Source: Coccinella septempunctata
Taxonomy: Eukaryota; Arthropoda; Insecta; Coleoptera; Coccinellidae
Direction: 5' to 3'
Assembly: GCF_907165205.1 (NCBI RefSeq)
Contig: NC_058195.1
Span: 20,976,936 to 21,040,935 of the forward strand
Length of the DNA: 64,000 nucleotides
The first letter of the stretch is position 1, and every line of letters begins with the position of its first letter. The translations under genes and the position numbers were made by a program. Under the pieces are notes generated by a model, which was not told where the DNA came from, ran no database searches, and saw only the letters and a list, made by a program, of their open reading frames with translations. Positions 1-10,717 of the stretch are shown in pieces.

Positions 1-1645
1 AGTAGCTTTCGATTGAGCCTAGTCTTGTTTTTTTACGCAGGGTATAACAGGGTGAAATCCACCCTTAAATGGTTTTTCCGTTCTACAGGGTTGTTATCGT
101 GGTTTCTTCTAAATATGAATTTATAGAAAAAATCTGCATTTACAGTAGCTTTCGATTGAGCCTAGTCTTGTTTTCTTACGCAGGGTATAACGGGGTGAAA
201 TCCACCCCTAAGTGGTTTTTTCGTTCTACAGGGTTGTTATCGTGGTTTCTTCAACATATGAATATATAGAGAAAAACTGCATTCTAAGTAGCTTTCGATT
301 GAGCCTAGTCTTGTTTTCTTACGCAGGGGATAACGGGGTGAAATCCACCCTTAAGTGGTTTTTTCCTTCTACAGAGTTGTTATCGTGGTTTCTTCAAAAT
401 ATAAATATATAGAACAAAACTGCATTTACAGTAGCTTTCGATGGAGCCTAGTCTTGTCTTCTTACGCAGGGGATAACAGGGTGAAGTCCACCCTTAAAAG
501 GTTTTTCTGTTCTACATGGCTGTTATCGTAGTTTCTTCAACATATTAATATATAGAAAAAATCTGCATTTACAGTTGCTTTCGATTGAGCCAAGTCTTGT
601 TTTCTTACGCAGGGGATAACGGGGTGAAATCCACCCTTAAGTGGTTTTTTCGTTCTACAGGGTTTTCATCGTAGTTTCTTCAACATATGAATATATGGAA
701 AAAATCTGCATTCACAGTAGCTTTCGATTGAGCCTAGTCTTGTTGTCTTACGCAGGGGATAACAGGGTGAAATTCACCCTTAAGTGGTTACTTCGTTCTA
801 CAGGGTTGTTATCGTGGTTTCTTCAAAATATAAATATATAGAAAAAATCTGCAGTTACAGTAGCTCTCGATTGAGCCTAGTCTCGTTTTCTTACGCAGAT
901 GATGACAGGGTGAAATCCACCCTTAAATGGTTTTTCCGTTCTACAGGGTTGTTATCGCAGTTTACTTAACATATGAATATATAGAAAAAATTCATTCACA
1001 GTAGCTTTCGATTAAGCCTAGTCTTACTTTCTTACGCAGGGGATAACGGGGTGAAATCCACCCTCAAATGGTTTTTTCGTCCTACAGGGTTGTTATCGTG
1101 ATTTCTTCAAAATATAAATATATAGAAAAAATCTGCATTTACAGTAGCTTTCGATTGAGCCTAGTCTTGTTTTTTTACGCAGGGGATAACAGGGTGAAAT
1201 CCACTCTTAAGTGGTTTTTTCGTTCTACAGGGTTGTTATCGTAGTTTCTTCAACAAATGAATATATAGAAAAAATCTGCATTCACAGTAGCTTTCGATTG
1301 AGCCTAGTCTTGTTTTTTCACGCAGGGGATAACGGGGTGAAATCCACCATTAAGTGTTTTTTCGTTCTACAGGGTTGTTATCGTGGTTTCTTTAAATTAT
1401 AAATATATAGAAAAAATCTGAATTCACAATAGCTTTCGATTGAGCCTAGTCTTGTTTTCTTACGCAGGGGATAACGGGGTGAAATCCACCCTTAAATGGT
1501 TTTTTCGTTCTACAGGGTTGTCATCGTAGTTTCTTCAACATATGAATATAAAGAAAAAATCTGCATTTACAGTAGCTTTCGATTGAGCCTAGTCTTGTTT
1601 TCTTACGCAGGGGATAACGGGGTGAAATCCACCCTTAAGTATTTT
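1..1645 (+). repeat. 143-bp satellite array, forward orientation
   Basis: About 11.5 head-to-tail copies. The phrase AGTAGCTTTCGATTGAGCC recurs at about 1, 144, 287, 430, 573, 716, 859, 1000, 1143, 1286, 1428 and 1571, so the period is 143 bp with rare 1-2 bp deletions. Each unit holds a short inverted repeat, GGGTG-AAATC-CACCC. Short open frames inside the array are translated satellite, not genes. The array is cut by the window start and ends in a T-rich stretch near 1645. The same monomer returns in reverse orientation at 15161-18149. Confidence 0.97.
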
Positions 1646-1863
1646 TTTTTTTAGTTTTATAGAGGGTTATGATTTCGAGCATTATCATATTATTCTACTT
1701 CTAAGTATTTTGCTGCTGTACAGTTCCTATCGCATTGTCCATAGCTGCTGGCTCAAATGCGTTTTGAGGGATGAAATCATATATTATACAAAAATGGTAA
1801 TTGTGGCTTTATTGTCGAAATATCAATTGGAGTGGAATGCGAACAAAATATATTTCAATACCA

Positions 1864-2436
1864 TCAATTCATTCGGCATAAGTCACAAATACCATTGAGT
1901 GTTTTATCCTCCATGTTATGACCATTTTTAATTTCTTGGCTTGTCAATAAACATTTCATATGAATTGACCGGTAACAGTTTCTGCAACGAAAATAATCTT
2001 TCGTCGCATCAGAAATATCGCTGCAGCAAAATAAACATTTCTCCCTCATGTCATCAGAATGCTCTAGGAGAGTTTCTCTTGAGGTTTTTCTGAAATTATT
2101 GATATCCCAAAAGGTTGTCATATCTAGTCCTAATGATAAACATTTAAAAAAATATATTACATAAACACCACAATTGAAATTATCAGTTTGTTGTATATGT
2201 TTCGGAGTAATAATTTCCAAGTCATCTATATTGATAAATTTAGAGAGGAAAAATTTCTTCACATTTCTCCAATATGATTTCAATGTCGAATGCTCATTCC
2301 CCATTAAGTCCATAAAAATAATCTTTTTCTCCTTCAGACATAGGGAAAACAATACATAATGGTTTGCGCTGTGTACAGGTAGAATCAAGTAATCTTTATG
2401 GAAATGTAAATTAATGTTGAAATTTGTATCAAACAC
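1864..2436 (-). pseudogene. Ulp1-like C48 cysteine protease plus C-terminal PHD finger (fragment)
   Basis: The 190-residue frame has the layout of a Ulp1/SUMO-type peptidase: His26 in NHYVLF, Asp43 in FMDLMG, an oxyanion Gln near 83 and the nucleophile Cys89 in NFNCGVYV. A C4HC3 zinc-binding pattern follows: C134, C137, C151, C154, H159, C162, C184, C187, as in PHD fingers. The frame opens at GTG, so the apparent start is only the edge of an open frame; it continues an upstream protein. In other large transposons such proteases accompany the transposase, and a role in processing or de-conjugation is inferred. All catalytic residues look intact although the element around it is broken. Confidence 0.7.
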
Positions 2437-2611
2437 TTTATGAGATGCTATAAGGGACGCCTTCTCAACGTCTCAACAGATACAATCTGATACTTATCTC
2501 CAGACAGTTAATTGAAAATATGAACACAATGGTCAATGACAAAACTGCTCAACTCTTTAGGAAATGTCAGTGTATCGAAATCGCTTTGATAAGCGATTTC
2601 GATATATAGAA

Positions 2612-3113
2612 TTACTGATGTAATTCTTTAATGGAAAAGTGATTATCGTGGCTTCTACAAACAATATATTCTCTTCCACCCGGCAAAGGTTTGTAATAAT
2701 TTGAATTTCTTACAAGACCATTTTCGAGGAATTCTAGGTCCATTATCGATCTCCAAACTTTGCCACTGTACGTACTCGAACATTCATTCGGTAAAACGTT
2801 GTGTGAAAGCAAATAGAAAAAAAAGAAATATTTGAGTGGTTTCAGCATATTTTCTCTGAAGAATTTAGTATCTCCATGAATTCTTATTATTTCAATTCCT
2901 TTAAAGGTAAAAATTACAAAATCGCACCAGATACTGTTGGTTATTTCCAAGAGACCCTGTATTAAAATAGTAGTCATGTGCGCACTTTATCTTTCCATCT
3001 GTTGTTAGGAATTTTAAATGATAGGTCTCAGGATCTTGTTGTCGAGCAGTATATGGGCATTTGATTTCAATGAATCCCTCTTCCCCTATCAAACCATCAG
3101 GTGATCCAGCCAA
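2612..3113 (-). pseudogene. YqaJ-type exonuclease, C-terminal half, frameshifted
   Basis: Two overlapping minus frames make one domain. 3113-2901 carries GSPDGLIGEEGFIEIKCP, the PD-(D/E)xK nuclease signature (Asp of SPDG, Glu and Lys of IEIK) of the YqaJ/lambda-exonuclease family. At about 2977 the reading moves by one base into 2977-2612, which continues with the family's WCDFVIFTFKGIEIIRIH segment and C-terminal helices. Upstream, a single in-frame TAG at 3117-3119 separates this part from the frame carrying the N-terminal half. YqaJ enzymes resect DNA ends and support recombination; use in transposon excision or repair is inference. Confidence 0.65.
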
Positions 3114-3116
3114 GTA

Positions 3117-4487
3117 CTAGAATTTCGGATGGATTACTAACCCAGGCATTCGACATAATGTTCCCGTTTTCTTTTCATACATAGCTCTTGCCACTTGTTC
3201 GTTAGCGATACCATGTTCAATAGGAGCAGTTCTCAGGTTCCTGCATTCTAAAATGTCCCTACATATATTTTTGTAGATAGATGGGAGGCTGTTTTTTCCA
3301 AATGCTCTGCATACCCTCCCGAAAAACGAGACAGTCACCCTTATTTTTCTCTCTTGTCTCCATAATGGGCTCTCTCTTTGGGAAATGGTTTGTTCTTCAA
3401 TTATTTTTAGCTCTAAACAGCTTTCGAACATTTTATTCGCGAAAAGAGAAAATGAATCGTACACATTTGATGAGGTATTCTGAGATTGAAATGTATTTCT
3501 TGAAGAAACAGTGCTGGTACATATTTTGCAAATATAATCTCCTGAAAAATCCATCTGACTTTTTGGATCAACACAGTGTTGATGAAACCAACGATTACAA
3601 CTCTCATCACTACACTGAACCCAAAGGGCGATCTCATTCAGCACGCCTTGTCCACAATGTGCGCAGAGAGCTAAGTCTTCATCCTCATCAGCATAAATCA
3701 GTTTTTCTTTTACAGAGCCGTTAGCTTCATTAAGAAGTTTCAAATGCCGGCCAATGAAATGAGAATCGTATTTTCTTCTTTTTTTACACCAAGATTCCTG
3801 TGAATATTTTTCTTCTGTCGGATCATGTTTCGTTAATCTATTTTTTCTTATTTCCAGCTTGTTTTCCACAATTAACGCTGCAATATCATCATGTAATTTC
3901 CTTATAAATCTCGAACATTTCAAATTTTTTTTACCATCTAACAAATTCAGCTTGAGTTGTCCAAAATAATTTTCAACCAACGCATTACTAAGCCGAGTTG
4001 AACCTCTCAATAGAAATGAATTCCAAAGAGGACATAATGGAATGTATTTTTTCATAATCAGATTCCATAGGTCTTCATTGAATAGGCTGTTTTCATTCCC
4101 AGATTTGGATGGAGAATCATCCAGTACAATATTTTCAACGAGCGATGTATACCGTATGAAAAAAGGACTGGATCGCAGTAAACTTCTGGCTTCGTCTTCA
4201 AAATTTTTTACTAAATTTAATTCTCCATTAGGCGATTCTCTTTTCTGCGAATTGACAGAAAATTTAGAACATATTTTTTCAATAGCTTTTTTGGATTCCT
4301 CAACTGTTCTATTGGTAAAACGAGAGTTTAATATGGCATATAACTTAACCACGAATAAATCAAATGTTTTCAACTCAGAAATTTGGAGAGCAGCAGCAAC
4401 AGCATCTTTGAAATAATTTCGCTGCAAGTGGTTTTTGAAATTTTGTCTATATCTAAACATGCCATCTTCATGAAATGAGCGCAACAA
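3117..4487 (-). pseudogene. Transposase C-terminal region, PHD finger and YqaJ N-terminal half
   Basis: In this 456-residue frame, residues 165-180 (SNALVENYFGQLKL) resemble the acidic third motif at the end of RNase H-fold transposases. Residues 275-323 form a PHD finger (CAHC, WVQCSDESC, WFHQHC, CKIC). Residues 372-456 start a YqaJ domain (LWRQERKIRVTVSFFGRVC, then IEHGIANEQVARAMYEKKTG), where the helix-one Glu residues sit. The frame ends at a TAG directly before the catalytic SPDG block, so the nuclease is interrupted by one nonsense codon. It overlaps the upstream transposase frame (4912-4370) in another register, which marks a frameshift near 4400-4480. PHD fingers read histone tails, so chromatin targeting is conceivable but untested. 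Confidence 0.65.
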
Positions 4488-4912
4488 AGGTGAATAGTAA
4501 CGGAAGGTGCATCAGTGTAATTTTCGAGGAAATTATAACAATGCTTCAGATATTCTAGTAAAGTACACCTATTGAAAGCTTTACACATAGCGTGTAAATT
4601 GGCAAATGAGAAGTCAGAAACAACTCGCGAAAATGCTGGCCAATGATTCGATTTTTCACAAGAGTATCTGAAGTCACTGAATAATTTGAATATTGAATTG
4701 GAATCGTGAACTGCCGATATCATAGAAAAAATCGGGAAAATTCTTTCAGATTTTTGTAGACGAATCACAGCAGTATAGAAATAAATTCTTTTACAATTCA
4801 TTGGTTTTCGAATGACACTACCAGTGGCATCAAAGAATATTGTTGGTAGTTCATTATCTCTAAATTGTGATTCAGGCACATGAATTTGATCAACACTGAA
4901 TAGTTTTATGTT
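4370..4912 (-). pseudogene. RNase H-fold (MULE/KDZ-like) DDE transposase core, fragment
   Basis: The frame opens without an ATG and contains IFFDATGSVIRKP (first catalytic Asp), then a strand-helix pattern leading to RVVSDFSFANLHAMCKAF (second Asp, as in Mutator-like VxDFExA motifs), then HLCCAHFMKMACLDI, a Cys/His-rich insertion before the end. The order and spacing match Mutator/KDZ-type transposases. The third acidic residue probably lies in the next frame (about residue 172 of the 3117-4487 frame). The real start would be upstream. The frameshift into the following frame makes this a pseudogene. Confidence 0.6.
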
Positions 4913-5045
4913 AAATGGTAGACTGATTTCTTGAATGAAAGATTGGTGGTCCTTCTGCAGACTTATAATATCGAGAAGGTCATCACTGCTGCTGTCATCT
5001 TCACGAAGCTTCTCAGACCGGATTTTTCGATATGTTGTATCAGAT

Positions 5046-5447
5046 TTAATATTTTGTAAATTTTTTCCATCTTGAATGATCGGTATATCTGCATTTCTTA
5101 GAATATTTTTTTTTGAAGTTCAAAGGCTTCATAAATGCCAATTTCTCTTTCAACAAACTTCTTTCAATACCTCGAACTTGAGCTGTCGAAAAATTAGGAT
5201 GCCAATAATTGATGGAACTACTATAAACCTTAACATTCCTCTCCGGAATTGAAATAATTAAAATTTTGAATTTCTTGCAACGGCTTTCATTTTGCTTACA
5301 GATTCTTAAAACAGTGAACTCATTCCTCTTTTTCGTCCACCAGAAGTCTTTGAAGACTATAATGCAAACATTGTTAACATATTTTCTTATTCTATTTCTC
5401 AGTATCAGTGGATAGTATTCTTTCGATAAATTATTATTTTGAAACAT
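5046..5447 (-). pseudogene. Transposon protein, conserved N-terminal segment
   Basis: A 133-residue lysine/arginine-rich frame on the same strand as the transposase and directly upstream of it. The stretch AQVRGIERSLLKEKLAFMKP resembles the conserved block that precedes the catalytic core in arthropod transposon proteins of this kind (R-G-x-x-R followed by a Lys-rich helix); this is from memory of the family, not an alignment. Several Cys and His residues are present but I do not see a complete zinc finger. Function unknown. Confidence 0.4.
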
Positions 5448-5510
5448 GATTTCGAAGATATTGTCCTTTATTTTGAATGATCCTTCGAGGATAGTACAAT
5501 TTTTGAAGCT

Positions 5511-5963
5511 TTACACTAATCCATCGAATTGAACATTCTTCGAATCTAGTGGCAAAACTTTCAAATTTGTTTCACTTGGGTCCGAAAGATTGAGAATATC
5601 GGTTGGTATGGGAATACATTTTTTGGAAAGGTGATTGGATACAATTCTCTGAAGATTTGTATTTTTAATTCCACTGTTACTATCGTTTAGTACATTTTCT
5701 TGGAAATCGGGAGTTGAATGACATTCAACAGATGGTGATGAATTTTCAAAAAGATTTTCCAGTTTAGAATTTTCTTCATTTCTCGAATCATCTGAATTAT
5801 TCTGCATCATGGAAAAATTGTCCCTAGTATTATCGGTAGAGTTGGAAAACTGTTCTTCCAAAATTTGCGGACGGTGCTCTAATTCCGCATTGATATTTTT
5901 GACCAAATGTTTCCATTGATAGTAAAGCCTCTGCCGATTTTTCAATGTGTTTTTGAGGCGCAA
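5511..5963 (-). pseudogene. Transposon protein, low-complexity linker
   Basis: A 150-residue frame in the same register as 5046-5447, separated from it by a stop. It begins with a basic helix (MRLKNTLKNRQRLYYQWKHL) and then becomes Asn/Ser/Asp/Glu-rich and probably disordered. It is likely the linker between an N-terminal DNA-binding part and the catalytic part. There are no catalytic motifs. Confidence 0.35.
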
Positions 5964-6046
5964 AGATTTAGAAAATTTCGATTAAACAGAATCAGTCTTA
6001 CAATATGATGGACAAACATTACAAACGCAAATATCAAATTGCCTTA

Positions 6047-6247
6047 TTACTTGTTCCAAATTTGTATAACCAGTCTTAGCAGAAATTTTTCTATCTGAGT
6101 AAATGCGAAATGCCCTTTATCACTTAAAATCTTAGAAACAACACTTCGGTAACCGAAATTGGTACCTTCGTGTTTTTCGTGCTGAACTTCTTTGTATATA
6201 ATATCGAAAGCCTGATTTTTAGTCAACTTTTTCACATACATTTCCAA
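6047..6247 (-). pseudogene. Possible N-terminus of the transposon protein
   Basis: A 66-residue frame starting with a true ATG (MEMYVKKLTKNQAF) just inside the solo LTR boundary, on the same strand and in series with the downstream transposase pieces. The predicted helices are amphipathic and Lys-rich. I do not recognise the domain. It is the best candidate for the beginning of the large transposon protein only because nothing coding lies further upstream before the LTR insertion. Confidence 0.3.
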
Positions 6248-6291
6248 TAACTTAAATGACTACCTTGTGAATGAGTTGAGGTGACGAAAAT

Positions 6292-7187
6292 TGTAGACTC
6301 CTACTGAAACGTAGACTTGGGGAAAGCCGGTCTCAAGGCAGTGATAGGCTCGCGGCTACACTCAGTGAAGACGGGAGTGAGTTTTATCGGATGGAATGTT
6401 ATGGGCGCCAGGTAGAGTAATGCCTGCCTACTCAAGGTTAATGAACTACTTACTCCTCCACCAGAGTAAGAGTTAACAAAATTCCTCAAAATTCAAGTCA
6501 CAACCATTTATTACCCAAAAACAAAAATATGTATGTGCAGTGGTTGATATAATACGGATAAATATTTTCCCCCAAGGGGTAGCCGGAAGAAAACTTACTA
6601 AACACACTAAATCAGATAAGAACCAATAATCTAAACTAACAAACTAAACCCACTTAATTGGCTTACGTTCAGCTTAACGTTCGGGTTTAGATTGTCAATA
6701 ACTACGCTAAATTAAACAATGATTCCTGAAGGGAATACCGATCAAGTATCCTATAATAAAATCCTGAAGGGATACACGAGCACCTTTGTTGGTACCCAAC
6801 GCAACTTATGAAGTGCACCTCACTATAATTGCTCACAGTTATATATAAAATTACCTTATAGAATAATATCACAAATTATCAAAAATAAAAAAAAGAACCA
6901 ATGATTTACAATTTTAAAGCCAGTGCTATGCACTGGTTACCTTCACAAACTATTACAAATGGTAAGTTGAACGTATGACGCCAGGCACGTAGACCTCCAA
7001 GATGCCAATTGTTACCCCTCACTGACAGGTACGTAGATGGCTCAGGTACTCGGGACTCCGAACTACGTGGATAACTGACACGTATGTGGAAACTGACCAG
7101 TACGTGGAATAACTCAGCTACGTGAAAACTCAGGTACCTACACCCAACACGTGGAACTAAGATACCCCCAATACGCGGACCCTAACA
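6292..7187. mobile_element. Probable solo LTR with 4-bp target duplication
   Basis: The segment begins TGTAGACTCC and ends CCCTAACA, giving TG...CA termini. It is flanked by AAAT at 6288-6291 and 7188-7191, a 4-bp duplication as made by Ty3/gypsy-type integrases. It has no coding capacity. On the minus strand an AATAAA lies about 200 bp from the 6292 end, which could be a polyadenylation signal. No second copy is in the window to confirm it, so the call rests on termini, duplication and lack of genes. Confidence 0.5.
6968..7185 (+). repeat. Degenerate ACGTG-containing short repeats
   Basis: ACGTAG, ACGTGG, ACGTATG and ACGTGAA elements recur about every 15-25 bp (for example 6989, 7030, 7062, 7080, 7102, 7120, 7149) beside AACTGAC or ACTCAG words. 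The block lies inside the candidate solo LTR. It may be a decayed minisatellite or a cluster of E-box-like sites; which one cannot be told from sequence alone. Confidence 0.4.
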
Positions 7188-7191
7188 AAAT

Positions 7192-8247
7192 ACTATAAGA
7201 AACGGTTCATAAGCTAGTAAGGATATTTTAGTTACCTCTGTTGTTCGAGGGAGATAGGTTCAACCTCCAATTCAGTAAAAAGATTTGTTCCAAATATATT
7301 ATTCGCTACACAACAACCTAATAAAAAAAGATGGTCAGACAACTAGTTCAAGATAGAAAGTGCATGCATACCTAACGAATCTCCTGTGGAAAAGTTTATG
7401 ATCACGTATAAAACGTATTTCCCACAATATTCCCAAAATACTCCTCAGGGAATAATGACACTCGAAGTTATAATCCCTCACAACGAGGATGAATCTAGTT
7501 TCAGAATTTATCTTCGAAAAATGTCCAAACTCTCAACAAGATTTTCGTTATCACAAAATGTCCGCTCTGACAGTCGCACAGAAATTTTCCGATACTCAAA
7601 GTTCACAGAGCCTATCAGTTGCCATAGTGAAGAAGAAGAAAACACATCAAAACCAAAATAATATAAAGGAATCATTACGGTACTGATAATCTACGCAGTT
7701 TATACCAGAGGAGGGTCCCTATAAATCCATTTCTATAATTCTTCCACGATTTTCCGAAGTACCTTACTGAGGCCAAATAATTGCCAACCACTGCTTTTGA
7801 ACTACCCAAAATGACAACACCACAAAATGACCACCAACACTAACCTCACAATTTTAAATAATAAACAAACCGTTTTCTGATGGAAAACAATTCAAAGGTA
7901 GGTAAACGAAGTGAATAAGTACAACAATGAGGAAACTTTGAAAATGAACCATCCCAATAAGTTTACTAACCAATAATTTTTGGAAAAAGATGGCAAAACT
8001 ACATTTTATGATAAATTCCAAAATAATAACGTTACACTACAATAAGTGAACGAAAGATATGACGAAAATAGTTGAATTCTGCTGTTATACGAATGTGAAT
8101 GAGAATATTTCGCACAAACGTAAACAAAATTGAATATTTGAAGCCACTTCTCAAATTGAGTGTAACAACTATTTCCAGTCCTTTCGTGGAGAGAAGATCC
8201 TGAGAAACCTTGGAAGAAACTGAATTCGAGCTCCACCACAAGAATAA
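7192..8247. other. AT-rich sequence without recognisable gene
   Basis: The only open frames are short, unsupported by any domain, and AT-driven (the longest is 7386-7661, 91 residues, Ser/Lys-rich). No inverted repeats or microsatellites stand out. The left part may contain the 5' end of the transposon at 1660-6291, because the solo LTR appears to have inserted into its flank. Confidence 0.5.
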
Positions 8248-8813
8248 CTAGTCAACTGACAAGATTTCGGAAAAAACGCTAAAAACAAAAACAATTTGAA
8301 ATCAAAGGAAAAAGCAAAAAAAACAAATTTTGAGAAAAAAATTTCGACTTTGAAAATTGACTAAATTCCTTCCAGTCTTTGGTATATCAACTTTCAGTAG
8401 AATATACGTGGTCGAATTTCTAGTCAACTGACAAGATTTTGGAAAAAACGCTAAGAACAAAAACAATTTAGAATCGAAGGAAAAAGCAAAAAAACCAAAT
8501 TTCGAGAAAAAAATTTCGGCTTTGAAAATTGACTTAATTCCTTCCAAAGTCTTTGGTATATCAATTTTTAGTAGGCTATCGAATATCTAGTCAACTGACA
8601 AGATTTCGGAAAAAACGCTAGGAACAAAAACAATTTAGAATCGAAGGAAAAAGCAAAAACACCAAATTACGAGAAAAAAATTTCCACTTTGGAAATTTAT
8701 TAAAATCTTTCTAAAGTCTTTGGTATATCAATTTTTAGTAGGATATCGAATATCTAGTCAACTGACAAGATTTCGGAAAAAACGCTAAGAACAAAAGCAA
8801 TTTAAAATCAAGG
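8248..8813 (+). repeat. 167-172-bp tandem repeat, 3.4 copies
   Basis: The phrase CTAGTCAACTGACAAGATTT recurs at 8248, 8420, 8587 and 8754. Units contain A-rich runs and end with TCTTTGGTATATCA. The fourth unit is interrupted at 8813 by the LTR-like insertion and resumes at 15076. The last copy then runs directly into the reversed 143-bp satellite at 15161. Confidence 0.93.
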
Positions 8814-9777
8814 TGTTAAAAATTGAGCGAAGCCCCCCTCCGACCTCTTTCTAGTCTACGCTCCTGACCAGCTCCGGTGGCCGCGTATGGTACCCCGATT
8901 CGGCGGTGCGCTGGTTGAACGACGCAGCGGCCCCACTTTCAGTGTTTTTCCGAAGTGAAAAACTACACAATTACACATTTTCTTAAAAGATTCTCTTTGT
9001 TAGCTCTGTAGAACTAACCTCTCTTTGCTTTCATAGTGCTTTTGTAACACCTCATTTTCACGCTCACCTCTTCTAGTTCTTAATTTTCAAGTCAACTCGC
9101 ATCAATCCTGGTGCTAAATTGTTCATCTCATAAGGTAAAGTACTCTCAGACTGCTCAAAATTATAAATTACACCATTTTCATGACCATTTCATTCTGAAG
9201 AAATTAGTCCACGTGCAAGAGATTCAGAATCTAGAAATAGATTCCGAATCCTTGCGAGCACTGCTCAATTGAACTGTCCACTCAAGTCAAATCGAACTAT
9301 TGTCTTCTCAGAACTATATATATTATTATATTTTATGATTTATATAGATTTTCAGACTTCTCTAGATCTTCTCACATGAAAATGGGTATGTAGCACCAGG
9401 ATTGAAACTTCTCAAGTTCATCTCCATAAAATTGATATCTGATTCATTGTCTTCTCGTAATATCCTTTATTATTAGAATCAGTTTAATCATTTTTATAAC
9501 AACTCTTATGATCACCTCGTTATACATATGACTAATTCATGGTGTTGAGTTTCAGATGAATGAATCCTCATATTCTCCAGGGTGGACCCTGGACGTAGCT
9601 GTTTTCCTCAGAACAGGATGTGAACACCTCAACGTTAGTTAAGCGATCAATGATAACACGGGTCAACACCACATTTGACCTTGACTGCAAAGCATAAAAT
9701 TTCGATAGTTTAGATCCTAATTAGACGAAAAAAAAATATATGGCATGAAAAAGTTTGCTTCTGTGTTTAGTAGACTG
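8814..9777. other. Left half of the LTR-like element, non-coding
   Basis: GC-rich for the first 130 bp (AGCGAAGCCCCCCTCCGACC), then T/C-rich with many TTCTCA or CTCTCA words. No coding frame. The same motif texture reappears in 14090-15000, supporting the view that the two halves are one interrupted element. Confidence 0.45.
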
Positions 9778-9855
9778 ACTGCCAATTCACAATGATGTTA
9801 ATGGTAATGGTAATGTTAAAAGTGAGCTACGATGTTAACGCTTAAATAATAATAA
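9778..9855 (+). repeat. Left terminal inverted repeat
   Basis: Pairs with 13456-13535. It contains the internal words GATGTTAATGG, TAATGTTAA and GTGAGCTAC, and ends in an AATAATAA tract. Confidence 0.8.
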
Positions 9856-10155
9856 ATTTAAGAAATATTTATCATTACAAATGAAAAAAGACCAACAACT
9901 GAAAAAGGTCTCCATAAAACTATCGGAAAGAATACTAGACTTCGCTCTAATTTGCAGAAGGATTACTTGAAGTAACTGGCACAGATCACCCTAATTTCAC
10001 CTCGTTTTTTTGTCAAATAAAATAAAGAACAAGAAAAAAAAAATATAGTAATAATAATAAAAAAAAAATCATATATAAAAAAAAAATACATACATATTCG
10101 CATAAAACTTTTCTATTCTTTTGTCTAGTATCCATTGAGTTCTTTTTCTGTTAAA

Positions 10156-10701
10156 ATGGATCCATACATAAGAGAGTTCCATAATATACCAATTCTTGCA
10201 AACATAGTACCTGATATAACTGACTTTTCGCCAAAACAGCAAACACCACTTAACATCTTGCACTTGAATATAAGGAGTATAATGGAGCATATGGATGAAT
10301 TGGTTTTGTTTTTGAATAGGCTCTCGCTTAAGTTTCAGATTATTGTTCTCACTGAAACATTTCTTGTCTATGATTTGCATGTAGTAAAGATTGATGGTTT
10401 CACCACATTATATAATGAAGGTGTATTAAACAAGAATGATGGAGTCATAGTTTACATACAGGAGAATATCCATTTCACACATGAAGTAAAAAAACTAGGA
10501 GACCTTAAGTTACTGGAAGTCTCAGCGGATATTGGATCACAGCCATTTACCCTTTCGGCTGTATACAGATCTCCAAGTACCAGTCCGAAAAAGTTCAACG
10601 AAGATCTACAACAATACCTACAAACCGTAAGAGGAGATGGCATGCACGTTATAACGGGAGATATAAACATAGATTTATTGTCGAATTTCGGATTTCTGTG
10701 A
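10156..10701 (+). pseudogene. LINE ORF2 endonuclease domain (frameshifted from the RT)
   Basis: An apurinic/apyrimidinic-type endonuclease of a CR1/jockey-group LINE. It shows LHLNIRSI, then VLTETFL (catalytic Glu), AVYRSP and GDINIDLL (Asp/Asn). I take the ATG at 10156 rather than the upstream TTG. The frame ends at TGA after a one-base shift near 10690. The remainder of the endonuclease, including VDHFYV and the ITDHDPI active-site His, is read in the next frame. No ORF1 is seen upstream, so the copy is probably 5' truncated. Confidence 0.85.
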
Positions 10702-10717
10702 GGAATATAAGAACATT

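Larger units (their letters stand above)
1660..6291 (-). mobile_element. Decayed Mutator/KDZ-like DNA transposon encoding DDE, PHD, YqaJ, Ulp1 and PHD domains
   Basis: On the minus strand a series of open frames, broken by frameshifts and stops, reads in one consistent order: basic N-terminal segments (6247-5046), RNase H-fold transposase (4912-4370), transposase tail, PHD finger and YqaJ nuclease (4487-2612), then Ulp1-type cysteine protease and a second PHD finger (2436-1864). The collinearity suggests one ancestral long protein. Large cut-and-paste elements with Ulp1 proteases are known (KDZ, Mutator-like groups); the exact family is my inference. Terminal inverted repeats were not found, so the limits are approximate. 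A solo LTR abuts the 5' side at 6292, so the original 5' end may lie beyond 7191. Confidence 0.6.

Noticed and set aside
180..200. A stretch in many satellite monomers (GGGATAACAGGGT) resembling the core of the I-SceI homing endonuclease site.
   Set aside because: The flanking bases differ from the 18-bp site and alternate monomers have GGATAACGGGG; no homing endonuclease or intron is nearby, so it looks like coincidence.
1..1645. Runs of similar 60-80-codon frames in the 143-bp satellite, looking like a repeated small gene family.
   Set aside because: The frames follow the 143-bp period (not a multiple of three), start and stop at random satellite positions, and occur in both arrays; they are translated satellite.
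7386..7686. Two overlapping plus-strand frames of 91 and 65 codons.
   Set aside because: They are low-complexity, AT-driven translations in two registers of the same bases without recognisable motifs.
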